From Planctomycetota bacterium (GTDB lineage Bacteria; Planctomycetota; MHYJ01; JACQXL01): DNA of 11,417 nucleotides. This document shows positions 1 through 6,733 of this stretch, piece by piece; the first letter of the stretch is position 1; each line of letters opens with the position of its first letter. Made by a program: the position numbers and the translations under genes. The notes under the pieces are model-generated. The model had not been told where the DNA came from. It saw only the letters and a program-made list of their open reading frames with translations, and searched no databases. The DNA lies in contig JACQXL010000033.1 in the NCBI GenBank assembly GCA_016208805.1, positions 1 through 11,417 on the forward strand, given 5' to 3'.

Positions 1-11
1 AGCAAAATATT

Positions 12-1277
12 GTGAAGTATATATTATTAGTGGTGATCTTTCTTGTAACTATTAGCACCGTCTCATGGTCGGCCGCAAAGGAGACAGAAAACGAAGATGT
101 CCTTTATCAAGATTTCATGCCGTTTGTGAGGCAACCCGAGGAAGGACTATTTTTGTTAAGGTGTCTCTGGAATGACTTGGATAGCAATATCGCGCAATCT
201 GAATTTTGTATTATTGGCAAGCAGATAATAACTAAAGACGAAGAGGATTTGTCAGAAGCCGTTTCCGATAAAAAAGAACCGAGCGCCCCAAATCAATGGG
301 AGATTTATTCTACATGGGGACCAATTACCTATCACGTAGAAGGCAAAGTAATGGTTCAATCAATTATTTATGGTAGCCCTGAAACAGAAGAACTTCCATT
401 TTCATATACAGGAGATTCCCTACGCGTTACTACGTGGTTTTTTGATTTGCCTGGAAAGGTCAATGGGAATAAAGGAGTTATCGTTAAAGAACGGACTTGT
501 ATAATATCTGCAGGCAGTATAAACCAATTTAGTACTGGCGAACCAATCTGTCTTATCCTGGGAAAAGGGAAAGCCCAAAACAGTACTATTCTTAGGGCTT
601 TATGGGTATCTGACGAGATTATCTCGCCACAAGCCATCAAAGTAATAAAAGAATTTGAAGGACTCAGCCCGTCCAAATTCCAGAAACAACAAGAAAGACT
701 ATTACTTAAATCCAATAATCAGGAACTGCTGACCTATTTATTCCGCCGGGCCCTGCGCGAGTCTAATATGTTTGATGTTATCCGGATGATAAAAACCATA
801 TCTGATGAAGGATTAGACACGCCAGAACGGCGGTTTCTGGCCTATGGCTTCGCCCTTTTTATGCTCTATGAATTCACTGATGAACTCGGTCCACTATATG
901 AGCATACCGCCAAACTAACCGACACCCAGCGCGAGGTATTAATTGAAATTGCTACCCGTAAATTCTCTCAAATATCTGGCAGCAAACAAGGAATTAAATA
1001 TCTTCTGTTGACAAATATGTTCCCATATGGAACTTGCTGGAGTTCCAGTGGCTGTCCAGCACAATGCGATAGCCTTCCTGATTTCAGGCGAGACGCAAGA
1101 CTATTTGAAGTAGCCCCATCTCTTAAAGATAATATCCAGAAAATAATCCCGACCCTCTCCGGGCAATTCAAGGACGACAAAGACTTTCCCGAATGGCAAA
1201 AGTGGGTCAATAAAATCTTCTCGGTGGAGATCCCACTGGGGCCGGACGCTAATCCACCGGATAACAAAGGTAAGTAA
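12..1277 (+). CDS. Exported protein of unknown family, paralogue of the gene at 2958
   Basis: I do not recognise the family. The 421-aa product begins with a basic residue and a hydrophobic stretch (about residues 3-20), then Ser-Ala-Ala, which fits a Sec signal peptide cleaved near residues 20-22. The mature part is probably periplasmic or extracellular. It shares blocks along its whole length with the product of 2958-4220: RCLW at 50-53 and QSEFC at 62-66 (Cys51 and Cys66, 15 apart in both proteins, possibly a disulfide), a GSPETEELPFSY block, LGKGK, TPERRFLAYG, an LLYEF-like segment, and a C-terminal PEWQKWVNKIF. Unlike its paralogue it carries about 16 more residues after that motif, rich in Pro, Gly and Asp. 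The start is GTG. Only 11 bases precede it, so no ribosome site can be judged and a start further upstream cannot be excluded. The next gene begins 16 bases after the stop. Confidence 0.8.
   Translation: MKYILLVVIFLVTISTVSWSAAKETENEDVLYQDFMPFVRQPEEGLFLLRCLWNDLDSNIAQSEFCIIGKQIITKDEEDLSEAVSDKKEPSAPNQWEIYSTWGPITYHVEGKVMVQSIIYGSPETEELPFSYTGDSLRVTTWFFDLPGKVNGNKGVIVKERTCIISAGSINQFSTGEPICLILGKGKAQNSTILRALWVSDEIISPQAIKVIKEFEGLSPSKFQKQQERLLLKSNNQELLTYLFRRALRESNMFDVIRMIKTISDEGLDTPERRFLAYGFALFMLYEFTDELGPLYEHTAKLTDTQREVLIEIATRKFSQISGSKQGIKYLLLTNMFPYGTCWSSSGCPAQCDSLPDFRRDARLFEVAPSLKDNIQKIIPTLSGQFKDDKDFPEWQKWVNKIFSVEIPLGPDANPPDNKGK
1188..1220 (+). repeat. 33-bp identical repeat, copy 1 (3' end of first paralogue)
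   Basis: This stretch encodes PEWQKWVNKIF and is base-for-base identical to 4176-4208 in the second paralogue. The flanking DNA is similar but diverged. Identity also at synonymous positions in otherwise diverged genes suggests recent gene conversion, a recombination point, or selection on the DNA itself. Confidence 0.85.
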
Positions 1278-1280
1278 AAA

Positions 1281-1286
1281 AGAGGG
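1281..1286 (+). promoter_or_regulatory. Ribosome-binding site of the Fn3 gene
   Basis: AGAGGG lies 7 bases before the ATG at 1294 and just after the stop of the preceding gene. It supports initiation in mid-domain rather than an artefactual start. Confidence 0.55.
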
Positions 1287-1293
1287 AAAGGGT

Positions 1294-2961
1294 ATGCCTA
1301 CTTATTATTACCGGGTCAAGGCCTATAACGATGCCGGTAACAGTGACTATTCTAACGAGGCCAATGCCACGACCCTTTTAGAGACGCCCACCGGTTTAAC
1401 CGCCACGGCAGTTTCTATCTCGCAGATAAACCTAACCTGGACGGACAATTCCCAGACCGAAGACGGTTTTGTCATAGAACGATGGGGTAGCGAGCCGGGC
1501 GAGGCGGCCGGTTTTAAGCCGGTTGCAACTGCAGGTCAAAATATAACCAGTTTCACAGACAATAATCTTTTTATTGCCACTCACTATGAGTACCGCGTCA
1601 AGGCATACAGACAGAATAACTCCAGTTGTTCTTCCGAGTCAGCCGGCACGACGACTCCACCACTCAGTGTTGCATATCTGACCGATTTAGTTACCCAGTA
1701 TTACCAGCAAGGGTTGATAACCAACTATGGTGTCTATCAATCAATGCAGTCAAAACTATCTGCGGCACAGCAATCAGCCAATGCAGGCAATTCTACGGCT
1801 TACACCAACCAACTTAATGCGTTGATTAATCAGATAAATGCCCAGAGTGGTAACCATATATTAGCTTCAGCCGCAACGACCTTAAACCAGTTAGTCCAGG
1901 CGAGTCAAACACCGGGTGTAAAAATAGAACACTTAGCGCCTAAGGGCCGGATGGACGAGCCCGTTCCGCATACCCCGATTGACTATATCCCGACCGGATT
2001 CACGATGACCTATCAGGCGACTTTTACTACCACCCCTATAAGCGGAAGTTACAGTTGGGTCATTAGTTCCTCTGATACCAGCATAGTAACGCTTACCGGC
2101 CCTTTATCTGGCCCGATTACGCCAGGTACAAAGGCACCTACCATTAAACTCTACACCACAACTACTGACACGGTTAATATGTATTTTACCTTTACGCCGA
2201 CACACGGTGCGACCATTTCAAATTATAATGCTGTTTCGGGAGTTTCAACACGATTTGGAACTCTTGTTGGTGAATCCGAGATAAAAATTCCCTTAACAAC
2301 CACCGCCACAACAATAGAAGGGAGACGGCGTGCTTCTATACAAAGCGAGTTTAAGATGGGTGGAAAGGCGATTATTGACACCACCAAGGAAACCACTATA
2401 GGTGACTGGAAATTAGGTTATCTTGAGAATGTAGTATCAATGACGATAAGGTCTTACTATCGTCGTCCTGAACCTCCTCACCGGATGTATGACTATATTT
2501 ATCAAAAGCCATTCCCCCTACTGGACCATCTATCTGATAAAATTCCTTACGAGGCTCCAAAAGAAGAAGACATTCGCCGCCCTCAATCGTTCAGTACAAT
2601 AACAAAACAAGCAGAGGCCAAAATGGCCGATACGCCCGCGTTCGAGCGACCACTACAAATAGAACAAGGACATCTGGCAAAAATAGAATATTATGCCGCG
2701 TTTGTTAAATGGTTGATTGCCAAAAACGAGAAAACAGGCGTCACAGAGTATTTACGGTGGTGGCACGTGATTCTTGATTATGATGTCAAGTTTGACGAGA
2801 CAGGGAAAGGAACATCCAGAACGAAGAACATGCAAATATCTGACGGAATAGGGCAAGGGAACTGGCCTGACTATCCTGGAATACCTAAAGACAGGCCACC
2901 GCTGATAAAGGACTTACCATTACAAGAGATTCCCAAGGATGTACAAGACATAGACCCATGA
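1294..2961 (+). CDS. Fn3 and FIMAH-like domain protein, apparently 5'-truncated
   Basis: A 555-aa protein. Residues 1-27 (TYYYRVKAYNDAGNS...) match only the second half of a fibronectin type III domain. Residues 31-121 form a complete Fn3 domain (TGLTATAVS...LTWTDNS...YEYRVKAY). Residues 127-203 are helical and resemble the FIMAH domain of bacterial surface proteins (QGLITNYGVYQSMQSKL..A.., ALINQINAQSG). About 230-320 is Thr/Ser-rich and beta-like. The rest, including a Pro-rich, charged 390-450 region and an RWWHVILDYDVKFDETG segment, is unrecognised. Such domains normally occur on exported proteins, yet no signal peptide is present and the reading frame upstream of the ATG holds no Fn3 sequence. 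The start has a good GAGG at 1282-1285. The gene is probably a rearranged 3' part of a longer gene that gained a usable ribosome site. Its stop overlaps the next start (ATGA), which suggests translational coupling. Function is unknown; an adhesion or cell-surface role is only inference. Confidence 0.8.
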   Translation: MPTYYYRVKAYNDAGNSDYSNEANATTLLETPTGLTATAVSISQINLTWTDNSQTEDGFVIERWGSEPGEAAGFKPVATAGQNITSFTDNNLFIATHYEYRVKAYRQNNSSCSSESAGTTTPPLSVAYLTDLVTQYYQQGLITNYGVYQSMQSKLSAAQQSANAGNSTAYTNQLNALINQINAQSGNHILASAATTLNQLVQASQTPGVKIEHLAPKGRMDEPVPHTPIDYIPTGFTMTYQATFTTTPISGSYSWVISSSDTSIVTLTGPLSGPITPGTKAPTIKLYTTTTDTVNMYFTFTPTHGATISNYNAVSGVSTRFGTLVGESEIKIPLTTTATTIEGRRRASIQSEFKMGGKAIIDTTKETTIGDWKLGYLENVVSMTIRSYYRRPEPPHRMYDYIYQKPFPLLDHLSDKIPYEAPKEEDIRRPQSFSTITKQAEAKMADTPAFERPLQIEQGHLAKIEYYAAFVKWLIAKNEKTGVTEYLRWWHVILDYDVKFDETGKGTSRTKNMQISDGIGQGNWPDYPGIPKDRPPLIKDLPLQEIPKDVQDIDP

Positions 2962-4220
2962 AAAAAGAGAAGATTGTTTTATTGGTTATTACTTTAATTG
3001 TGCTACTTGGATGTTTTTACATCTATATCTATGCCGAATCTGAAGATATCCCCCCTCCTTATGACTATAATGATTGTATCAACCTTATCAGAGAGTATGA
3101 TGAGCACTATCTTTTGTTCAGGTGTGTCTGGCAGGATATAACCTACTGCATAAACCAATCCGAATTCTGTGTTATGGCTGATGTAATTGAGAAATCCACT
3201 TCCATAAATAAATTCGGTCATAATGAGAAAGGCAAACTGAAGGTTAAATCTATTATCTACGGCAATCCTGAGACAGACGAAATCCCTTTTTCATACAACT
3301 ATTCTAGTAGCGATTGTATCTACTATAATGGTAATGCCCCCTGGGTATTTGAACGGTTTCCAAACACATGGTGCCAGCCGTTCAGCTCGGGCAGCATTGT
3401 CCATTTTCTCTATAGTGAACCGACTTCAATTGTTCTGGGGAAAGGAAAAGGAAAAGATGTTAAGATTCTAAGAGCCATTGGTGAGTCCACTGGACTTATT
3501 TCCGTTGATACGATTAAGGAATGTAAAAAGGCATTTAACGACGACCCCTACCTATACTACTACAAGAGCGACATCACAAAGAATTTGCTCATTAATTCTA
3601 ATAATCGGGAATTATTGTGTTTGTTGTTTAGCCGGCTACTGCCCCAGGGGAAGGGAAGCGGTTTTGAGGCGGAGAAAGGAACAAATCTAAGCCCATCTGT
3701 TGACTTAATTAAAACATTAGCCATAGAAGGAATAGACACACCGCAACGACGATTTTTGGTATATGGCATGTCGCTTTTCCTACTCTATGAATTTAAAAAC
3801 CAACCCGCTAGAGAGAGTCCTTTATCTACATTAAACTATCCGGATGGCAGCCGTTCTGTATTTAAAAACCCGTTCGCTGAGTTTACTCAATTAAATGAAA
3901 ATCAGAGAGAGATATTGATTGATATTGCGGTTGACAAATTTTCCCGAATAAATTCCACCGGAGATGGCATTAAATACCTGCGCCTGATTGGTCTTTTTAG
4001 TTATCCAGCAGACATCAACTACAGGCCGGGGCTATATTATCGTGATTTCATTAAAAATAAAAAAATTATTATGGAGGAGGACTCAAAATTATTTGAGCAT
4101 GCCCCCGGTTTAAAGGACAAACTCCAGCCCATTGCCCTTTCTCTATCCAAACAATTCAAAGACGGCAAAGACTACCCCGAATGGCAAAAGTGGGTCAATA
4201 AAATCTTCCCGCCGGAATAA
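2958..4220 (+). CDS. Exported or lipid-anchored protein of unknown family, paralogue of the gene at 12
   Basis: A 420-aa protein of the same unrecognised family as 12-1277. The N-terminus has two Lys residues and a long hydrophobic stretch. LLGC at 16-19 resembles a lipobox, although Leu at -2 is not ideal and the hydrophobic run continues to YAES near 28. It may therefore be a lipoprotein, a signal-peptide protein or membrane-anchored. Conserved blocks are RCVW (Cys56) and QSEFC (Cys71), GNPETDEIPFSY, LGKGKGKDVKILRAI, TPQRRFLVYGMSLFLLYEF, NENQREILIDIAVDKFSRI and the terminal PEWQKWVNKIFPPE. Compared with its paralogue it has an insertion around 285-305 and near 355-370. The ATG overlaps the preceding stop (ATGA), with no clear Shine-Dalgarno sequence, so translation is probably coupled to the Fn3 gene. 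Composition looks more AT-rich than the metabolic genes downstream. Confidence 0.8.
   Translation: MKKEKIVLLVITLIVLLGCFYIYIYAESEDIPPPYDYNDCINLIREYDEHYLLFRCVWQDITYCINQSEFCVMADVIEKSTSINKFGHNEKGKLKVKSIIYGNPETDEIPFSYNYSSSDCIYYNGNAPWVFERFPNTWCQPFSSGSIVHFLYSEPTSIVLGKGKGKDVKILRAIGESTGLISVDTIKECKKAFNDDPYLYYYKSDITKNLLINSNNRELLCLLFSRLLPQGKGSGFEAEKGTNLSPSVDLIKTLAIEGIDTPQRRFLVYGMSLFLLYEFKNQPARESPLSTLNYPDGSRSVFKNPFAEFTQLNENQREILIDIAVDKFSRINSTGDGIKYLRLIGLFSYPADINYRPGLYYRDFIKNKKIIMEEDSKLFEHAPGLKDKLQPIALSLSKQFKDGKDYPEWQKWVNKIFPPE
4176..4208 (+). repeat. 33-bp identical repeat, copy 2 (3' end of second paralogue)
   Basis: Identical to 1188-1220 and in the same reading phase. Together the copies form a direct repeat about 3 kb apart, bracketing the Fn3 gene. 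Recombination between them would remove that gene and fuse the two paralogues. Confidence 0.85.
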
Positions 4221-4260
4221 TGGTTAACCCCCATTCATGGCACATTATGGAACCATTTTT
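4220..4260 (+). terminator. Possible weak intrinsic terminator after the left block
   Basis: ATGGTT (4220-4225) can pair with AACCAT (4251-4256), which runs into a stretch of T ending at 4260. Smaller nested hairpins (CCAT-TC-ATGG at 4231-4240; ATGG-AA-CCAT at 4247-4256) lie inside. The stems are short and AT-containing, so activity is uncertain. Position between two unrelated gene blocks is the main support. Confidence 0.3.
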
Positions 4261-4335
4261 AGCACCTTCCCGGCCAGATTTGTGATTATATTTCCCTTGA
4301 CGGTAGGATACAAGGAAAATATCGTATAAGGCCGT

Positions 4336-5721
4336 ATGCCGTACCTGAAACCCGTTATTAAAGAATTAGAACGATTTACCCAACCCGAGTTGTTATTTAG
4401 CCGCTTTGCCCATCTGCCGTATCCTTTCTTTCTGGTATCCGGCGGGGCGGGGCGGTATTCCTTTCTGGGCGCCGAGCCGTTTCTGGTGCTCAAGTCCAAA
4501 GGGGACAAAATACTGATAGAATCACGTGATGGCCGGACGACCCATAAAACCGGTAACCCTTTAGAGGAACTGCGCAAGGTGGTTTCCCGATATCGTATCA
4601 AGGGCGAATCCGAAATCCCCTTTATGGGCGGCGCGGTCGGCTATTTCGGATACGACCTGTGCCATTTCATAGAGAAACTGCCGCGCCACACCAAAGACGA
4701 CCTCAAATTTCCCGATATGTTCTTTGCGTTCTATGACCGGTTTGTTGCCATAGACCACCATAACAAAAGATGTTACCAAATCAATCTCCACAACAATCTC
4801 CAAATTCCAAGATACAAACCCCAAATAAATCCGAAATCCGAAATCCGAAATCCGAAATCCCAAGCCCCGCATCCCGCATCTCGTATCACGCATCTCAAAT
4901 CTAATTTCACCAAACCGCAGTATCTGTCCGCAGTCCGGCGGGTGAAGGAATATATTCTGGCCGGCGATATCTACCAGGCCAACCTGTCCCAACGGTTTGA
5001 AACCGCTTACCACAACTCGGCGCTGGATTTGTACCGTCATTTGCTCCGGATAAACCCGGCATCGTTTTCGGCATTGCTCAATCCTAATCCGCATCAGGCC
5101 GTGATTAGTTCTTCGCCCGAATTATTCCTGCGGATAAGAGGTGATAAGATTGAAACCCGTCCGATTAAAGGCACCCGCCCGCGCGGGCGCAATGCGGCCC
5201 AGGACAAGCAACTGAAACAGGAGTTATCCATGAGCATCAAAGACAATGCCGAACTGGCTATGATAGTTGACCTTGAACGCAACGACCTCGGCCGGGTCTG
5301 CAAATATAATAGCGTCAAGGTAACCAGGCCCAAGGTAATAGAAACCTATCCGACCGTGCATCATTTGGTCTCAACCGTGACCGGCGTATTAAAGAAAGGA
5401 TGCGATGTGATAGACGTAATCAAGGCGACCTTCCCGGGCGGGTCCATCACCGGTGCGCCTAAAATCAGGGCGATGGAGATTATTGACGAGATTGAGCCGA
5501 CCGCCCGCAATGTCTATACCGGCGCCATAGGTTATCTCGGTTTCAACGGCAATATTGATTTATCTATCGCTATCAGGATAATTATGCTAAATAGGAATAA
5601 GGCCTATGTCCCTGTCGGGGGCGGGATTGTGGCCGATTCCGACCCGGAGGCAGAATACGCGGAGACACTGACCAAGGGCAAGGCGCTGGTGGAAGCGCTG
5701 ACCGATGGTTGTCAAGTGTAG
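4336..5721 (+). CDS. pabB: Aminodeoxychorismate synthase component I (PabB)
   Basis: The 461-aa enzyme uses chorismate plus ammonia from a glutamine amidotransferase partner to make 4-amino-4-deoxychorismate, the precursor of p-aminobenzoate in cytoplasmic folate synthesis. The N-terminal domain has SFLGAEPF and the GGAVGYFGYD block. The chorismate-binding domain runs from about 195 (LAGDIYQANLSQRF) to 455, with SSPELF, IETRPIKGTRPRG, DLERNDLGRV, HHLVSTVTG, FPGGSITGAPKIRAMEIIDEIEP and GGGIVADSDPEAEY. Lys278 within PIKGT is the residue that separates PabB from anthranilate synthase (Ala there), so PabB is preferred over TrpE. A weak AAGG lies 4 bases before the ATG. The interdomain linker (about 149-190) is encoded by a heptanucleotide repeat tract, and the last residues and stop lie in another repeat. 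No amidotransferase or aminodeoxychorismate lyase gene is present in the window. Confidence 0.93.
   Translation: MPYLKPVIKELERFTQPELLFSRFAHLPYPFFLVSGGAGRYSFLGAEPFLVLKSKGDKILIESRDGRTTHKTGNPLEELRKVVSRYRIKGESEIPFMGGAVGYFGYDLCHFIEKLPRHTKDDLKFPDMFFAFYDRFVAIDHHNKRCYQINLHNNLQIPRYKPQINPKSEIRNPKSQAPHPASRITHLKSNFTKPQYLSAVRRVKEYILAGDIYQANLSQRFETAYHNSALDLYRHLLRINPASFSALLNPNPHQAVISSSPELFLRIRGDKIETRPIKGTRPRGRNAAQDKQLKQELSMSIKDNAELAMIVDLERNDLGRVCKYNSVKVTRPKVIETYPTVHHLVSTVTGVLKKGCDVIDVIKATFPGGSITGAPKIRAMEIIDEIEPTARNVYTGAIGYLGFNGNIDLSIAIRIIMLNRNKAYVPVGGGIVADSDPEAEYAETLTKGKALVEALTDGCQV
4782..4907 (+). repeat. Heptanucleotide repeat tract inside the pabB linker
   Basis: The core at 4831-4858 is four perfect copies of ccgaaat. 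Seven further heptamers follow in the same 7-bp register up to 4907 (cccaagc, cccgcat, cccgcat, ctcgtat, cacgcat, ctcaaat, ctaattt), and looser ccaaatt/ccaagat heptamers precede from 4800. The tract is read through without a stop and gives a low-complexity Pro/Lys/Ser/Asn linker. The protein is close to normal PabB length, so the tract occupies or replaced a naturally variable linker and did not simply lengthen the enzyme. Confidence 0.85.
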
Positions 5722-5780
5722 TCAGGAATGGTCAAGAATCGTTACAATATTTGACGACCTCTTGACAATCTCTGACAATA
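5709..5780 (+). repeat. 10-bp-phased GTCA/TGAC inverted repeat element at the pabB end
   Basis: GTCA boxes begin at 5711, 5721 and 5731, exactly 10 bp apart. TGAC boxes begin at 5752, 5763 and 5773, so the two halves form an inverted repeat around about 5743 (left boxes GTCAAG/GTCAGG, right boxes TTTGAC/CTTGAC/CTGAC). The pabB stop TAG (5719-5721) lies within the first unit. The element fills the gap before the likely phosphatase start. It could be an intergenic repeat family member, or operator-like because the boxes are helically phased. Confidence 0.65.
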
Positions 5781-5785
5781 GTACT

Positions 5786-6733
5786 ATGCAATTTACCGAA
5801 TATCTGAAATTTACCATAGCGACGGCCCGGCAGGCCGGCAAAATCCTCCAACAGGTCACCAAAGAAAAGCGGGTGGCCCGGACCAAGTCAACCGAACTTG
5901 ACCTGGTCACCTGCGCCGACAAGATGTCCGAGGATTTTATCATCAGCGCCATCCGTAAACGCTTTCCAGCCCACCGGATACTCTCAGAAGAAGAATCCGG
6001 TAGTTCACCTAATTCCCTGATATCATGGTCCCCTGATACCCTGACATGGGTCGTAGACCCGCTGGACGGCACGACCAATTATTCGCACTCGTTCCCGTTC
6101 TATTGCGTGTCCATCGGGCTGACCCTGAATGGCCAACCTGTTTTGGGCGTGGTTTACAATCCTAATTTAGACGAGATGTTTTACGCCATAAAGGGCAAAG
6201 GGGCATACTGTAGTTTGGCTGTTAGACCAGAGGGAAAGTTATCCGCCAGAGGCGGATCCGCCTTTGGCGGACAGCCGACTACACGTTCCGGGTTCTCGCT
6301 CAGAGAACCCGTCAGGGTTCGTGGAGTAGTTGGCCCGTACGGGCCACACTACAATAACAGGAAAATCAGCGTTTCAAGGACGAGACAGTTATCAAAAGGG
6401 TTATTGGTCACCGGATTCCCCTATATCATCCGCCAGAAGCCGGGCGATAATTTCAGGAATTTCCAGCGTTTCTGCATGAAGGCCCAGGCCATTCGACGGG
6501 CCGGCGCGGCCGCGCTGGATTTGTGCTATGTGGCTAGTGGCATCTTTGACGGGTTCTGGGAACGGGAACTCAAACCCTGGGACACTGCGGCCGGCACGCT
6601 GATTGTCACCGAGGCCGGCGGCAAGGTGACAAATTTCAAGGGTAAACCTTATAACATATTCTCAGACCGGTCAATACTGGCCAGCAACGGCAGGGTTCAT
6701 ACCCAGATGATTAAGGTGATTAATGGCAAATAA
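5786..6733 (+). CDS. Inositol-monophosphatase family phosphatase (SuhB/IMPase-like)
   Basis: A Mg2+-dependent phosphatase of the inositol monophosphatase fold, probably cytoplasmic. Family members hydrolyse inositol phosphate or related sugar phosphates and nucleotides, and the exact substrate is unknown. Metal ligands are visible: SEEESG (Glu68-Glu70), DPLDGTTN (Asp91, Asp94) and WDTAAGTLIVTEAGG (Asp266). I chose ATG 5786 because it places the AGKIL helix where the family has it. An ATG at 5705 is in frame but adds 27 residues encoded by the GTCA repeat and overlaps pabB. At 315 aa it is about 48 residues longer than E. coli SuhB. The excess lies between GKGAY and NNRKISVSRT and coincides with the palindromic element at 6209-6353. 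The 3' end overlaps the next gene by 11 bases. Confidence 0.9.
   Translation: MQFTEYLKFTIATARQAGKILQQVTKEKRVARTKSTELDLVTCADKMSEDFIISAIRKRFPAHRILSEEESGSSPNSLISWSPDTLTWVVDPLDGTTNYSHSFPFYCVSIGLTLNGQPVLGVVYNPNLDEMFYAIKGKGAYCSLAVRPEGKLSARGGSAFGGQPTTRSGFSLREPVRVRGVVGPYGPHYNNRKISVSRTRQLSKGLLVTGFPYIIRQKPGDNFRNFQRFCMKAQAIRRAGAAALDLCYVASGIFDGFWERELKPWDTAAGTLIVTEAGGKVTNFKGKPYNIFSDRSILASNGRVHTQMIKVINGK
6209..6353 (+). repeat. Multi-hairpin palindromic element inserted in frame in the phosphatase gene
   Basis: Termini TGTAGT (6209-6214) and ACTACA (6348-6353) are perfect inverted repeats; 10 of 12 bases match if they are extended. Inside are two adjacent TCCGCC/GGCGGA hairpins that together form a 15+15 bp near-palindrome (6242-6271, one mismatch). 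Next is a 9-bp-arm hairpin (6289-6297 with 6303-6311) whose right arm can instead pair as GAACCC with GGGTTC at 6315-6320. A perfect 16-bp palindrome (6331-6346) sits within GTAGT/ACTAC arms. The element is read in frame as about 48 residues absent from normal family members. It carries no gene of its own and would need trans mobilisation if mobile. Confidence 0.85.

Noticed and set aside
4297..4330. Promoter-like TTGACG upstream of pabB
   Set aside because: The spacing to the only good -10-like hexamer (TATAAG at 4325) is 22 bp, and the hexamer at 17 bp matches poorly.
4561..5094. 177-codon minus-strand open frame opposite pabB, containing RISDFGFRI-type repeats
   Set aside because: It lies opposite well-conserved PabB motifs, and its repetitive part is the reverse reading of the heptanucleotide tract. 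It is a shadow frame.
4336..5721. Anthranilate synthase component I (TrpE) instead of PabB
   Set aside because: The active-site motif is PIKGT with Lys278, characteristic of PabB; TrpE has Ala there. No trp genes are adjacent.
5751..5779. Promoter-like TTGACG-N17-GACAAT before the phosphatase gene
   Set aside because: The -10 box is poor, the distance to ATG 5786 leaves almost no leader, and the boxes are units of the GTCA/TGAC repeat.
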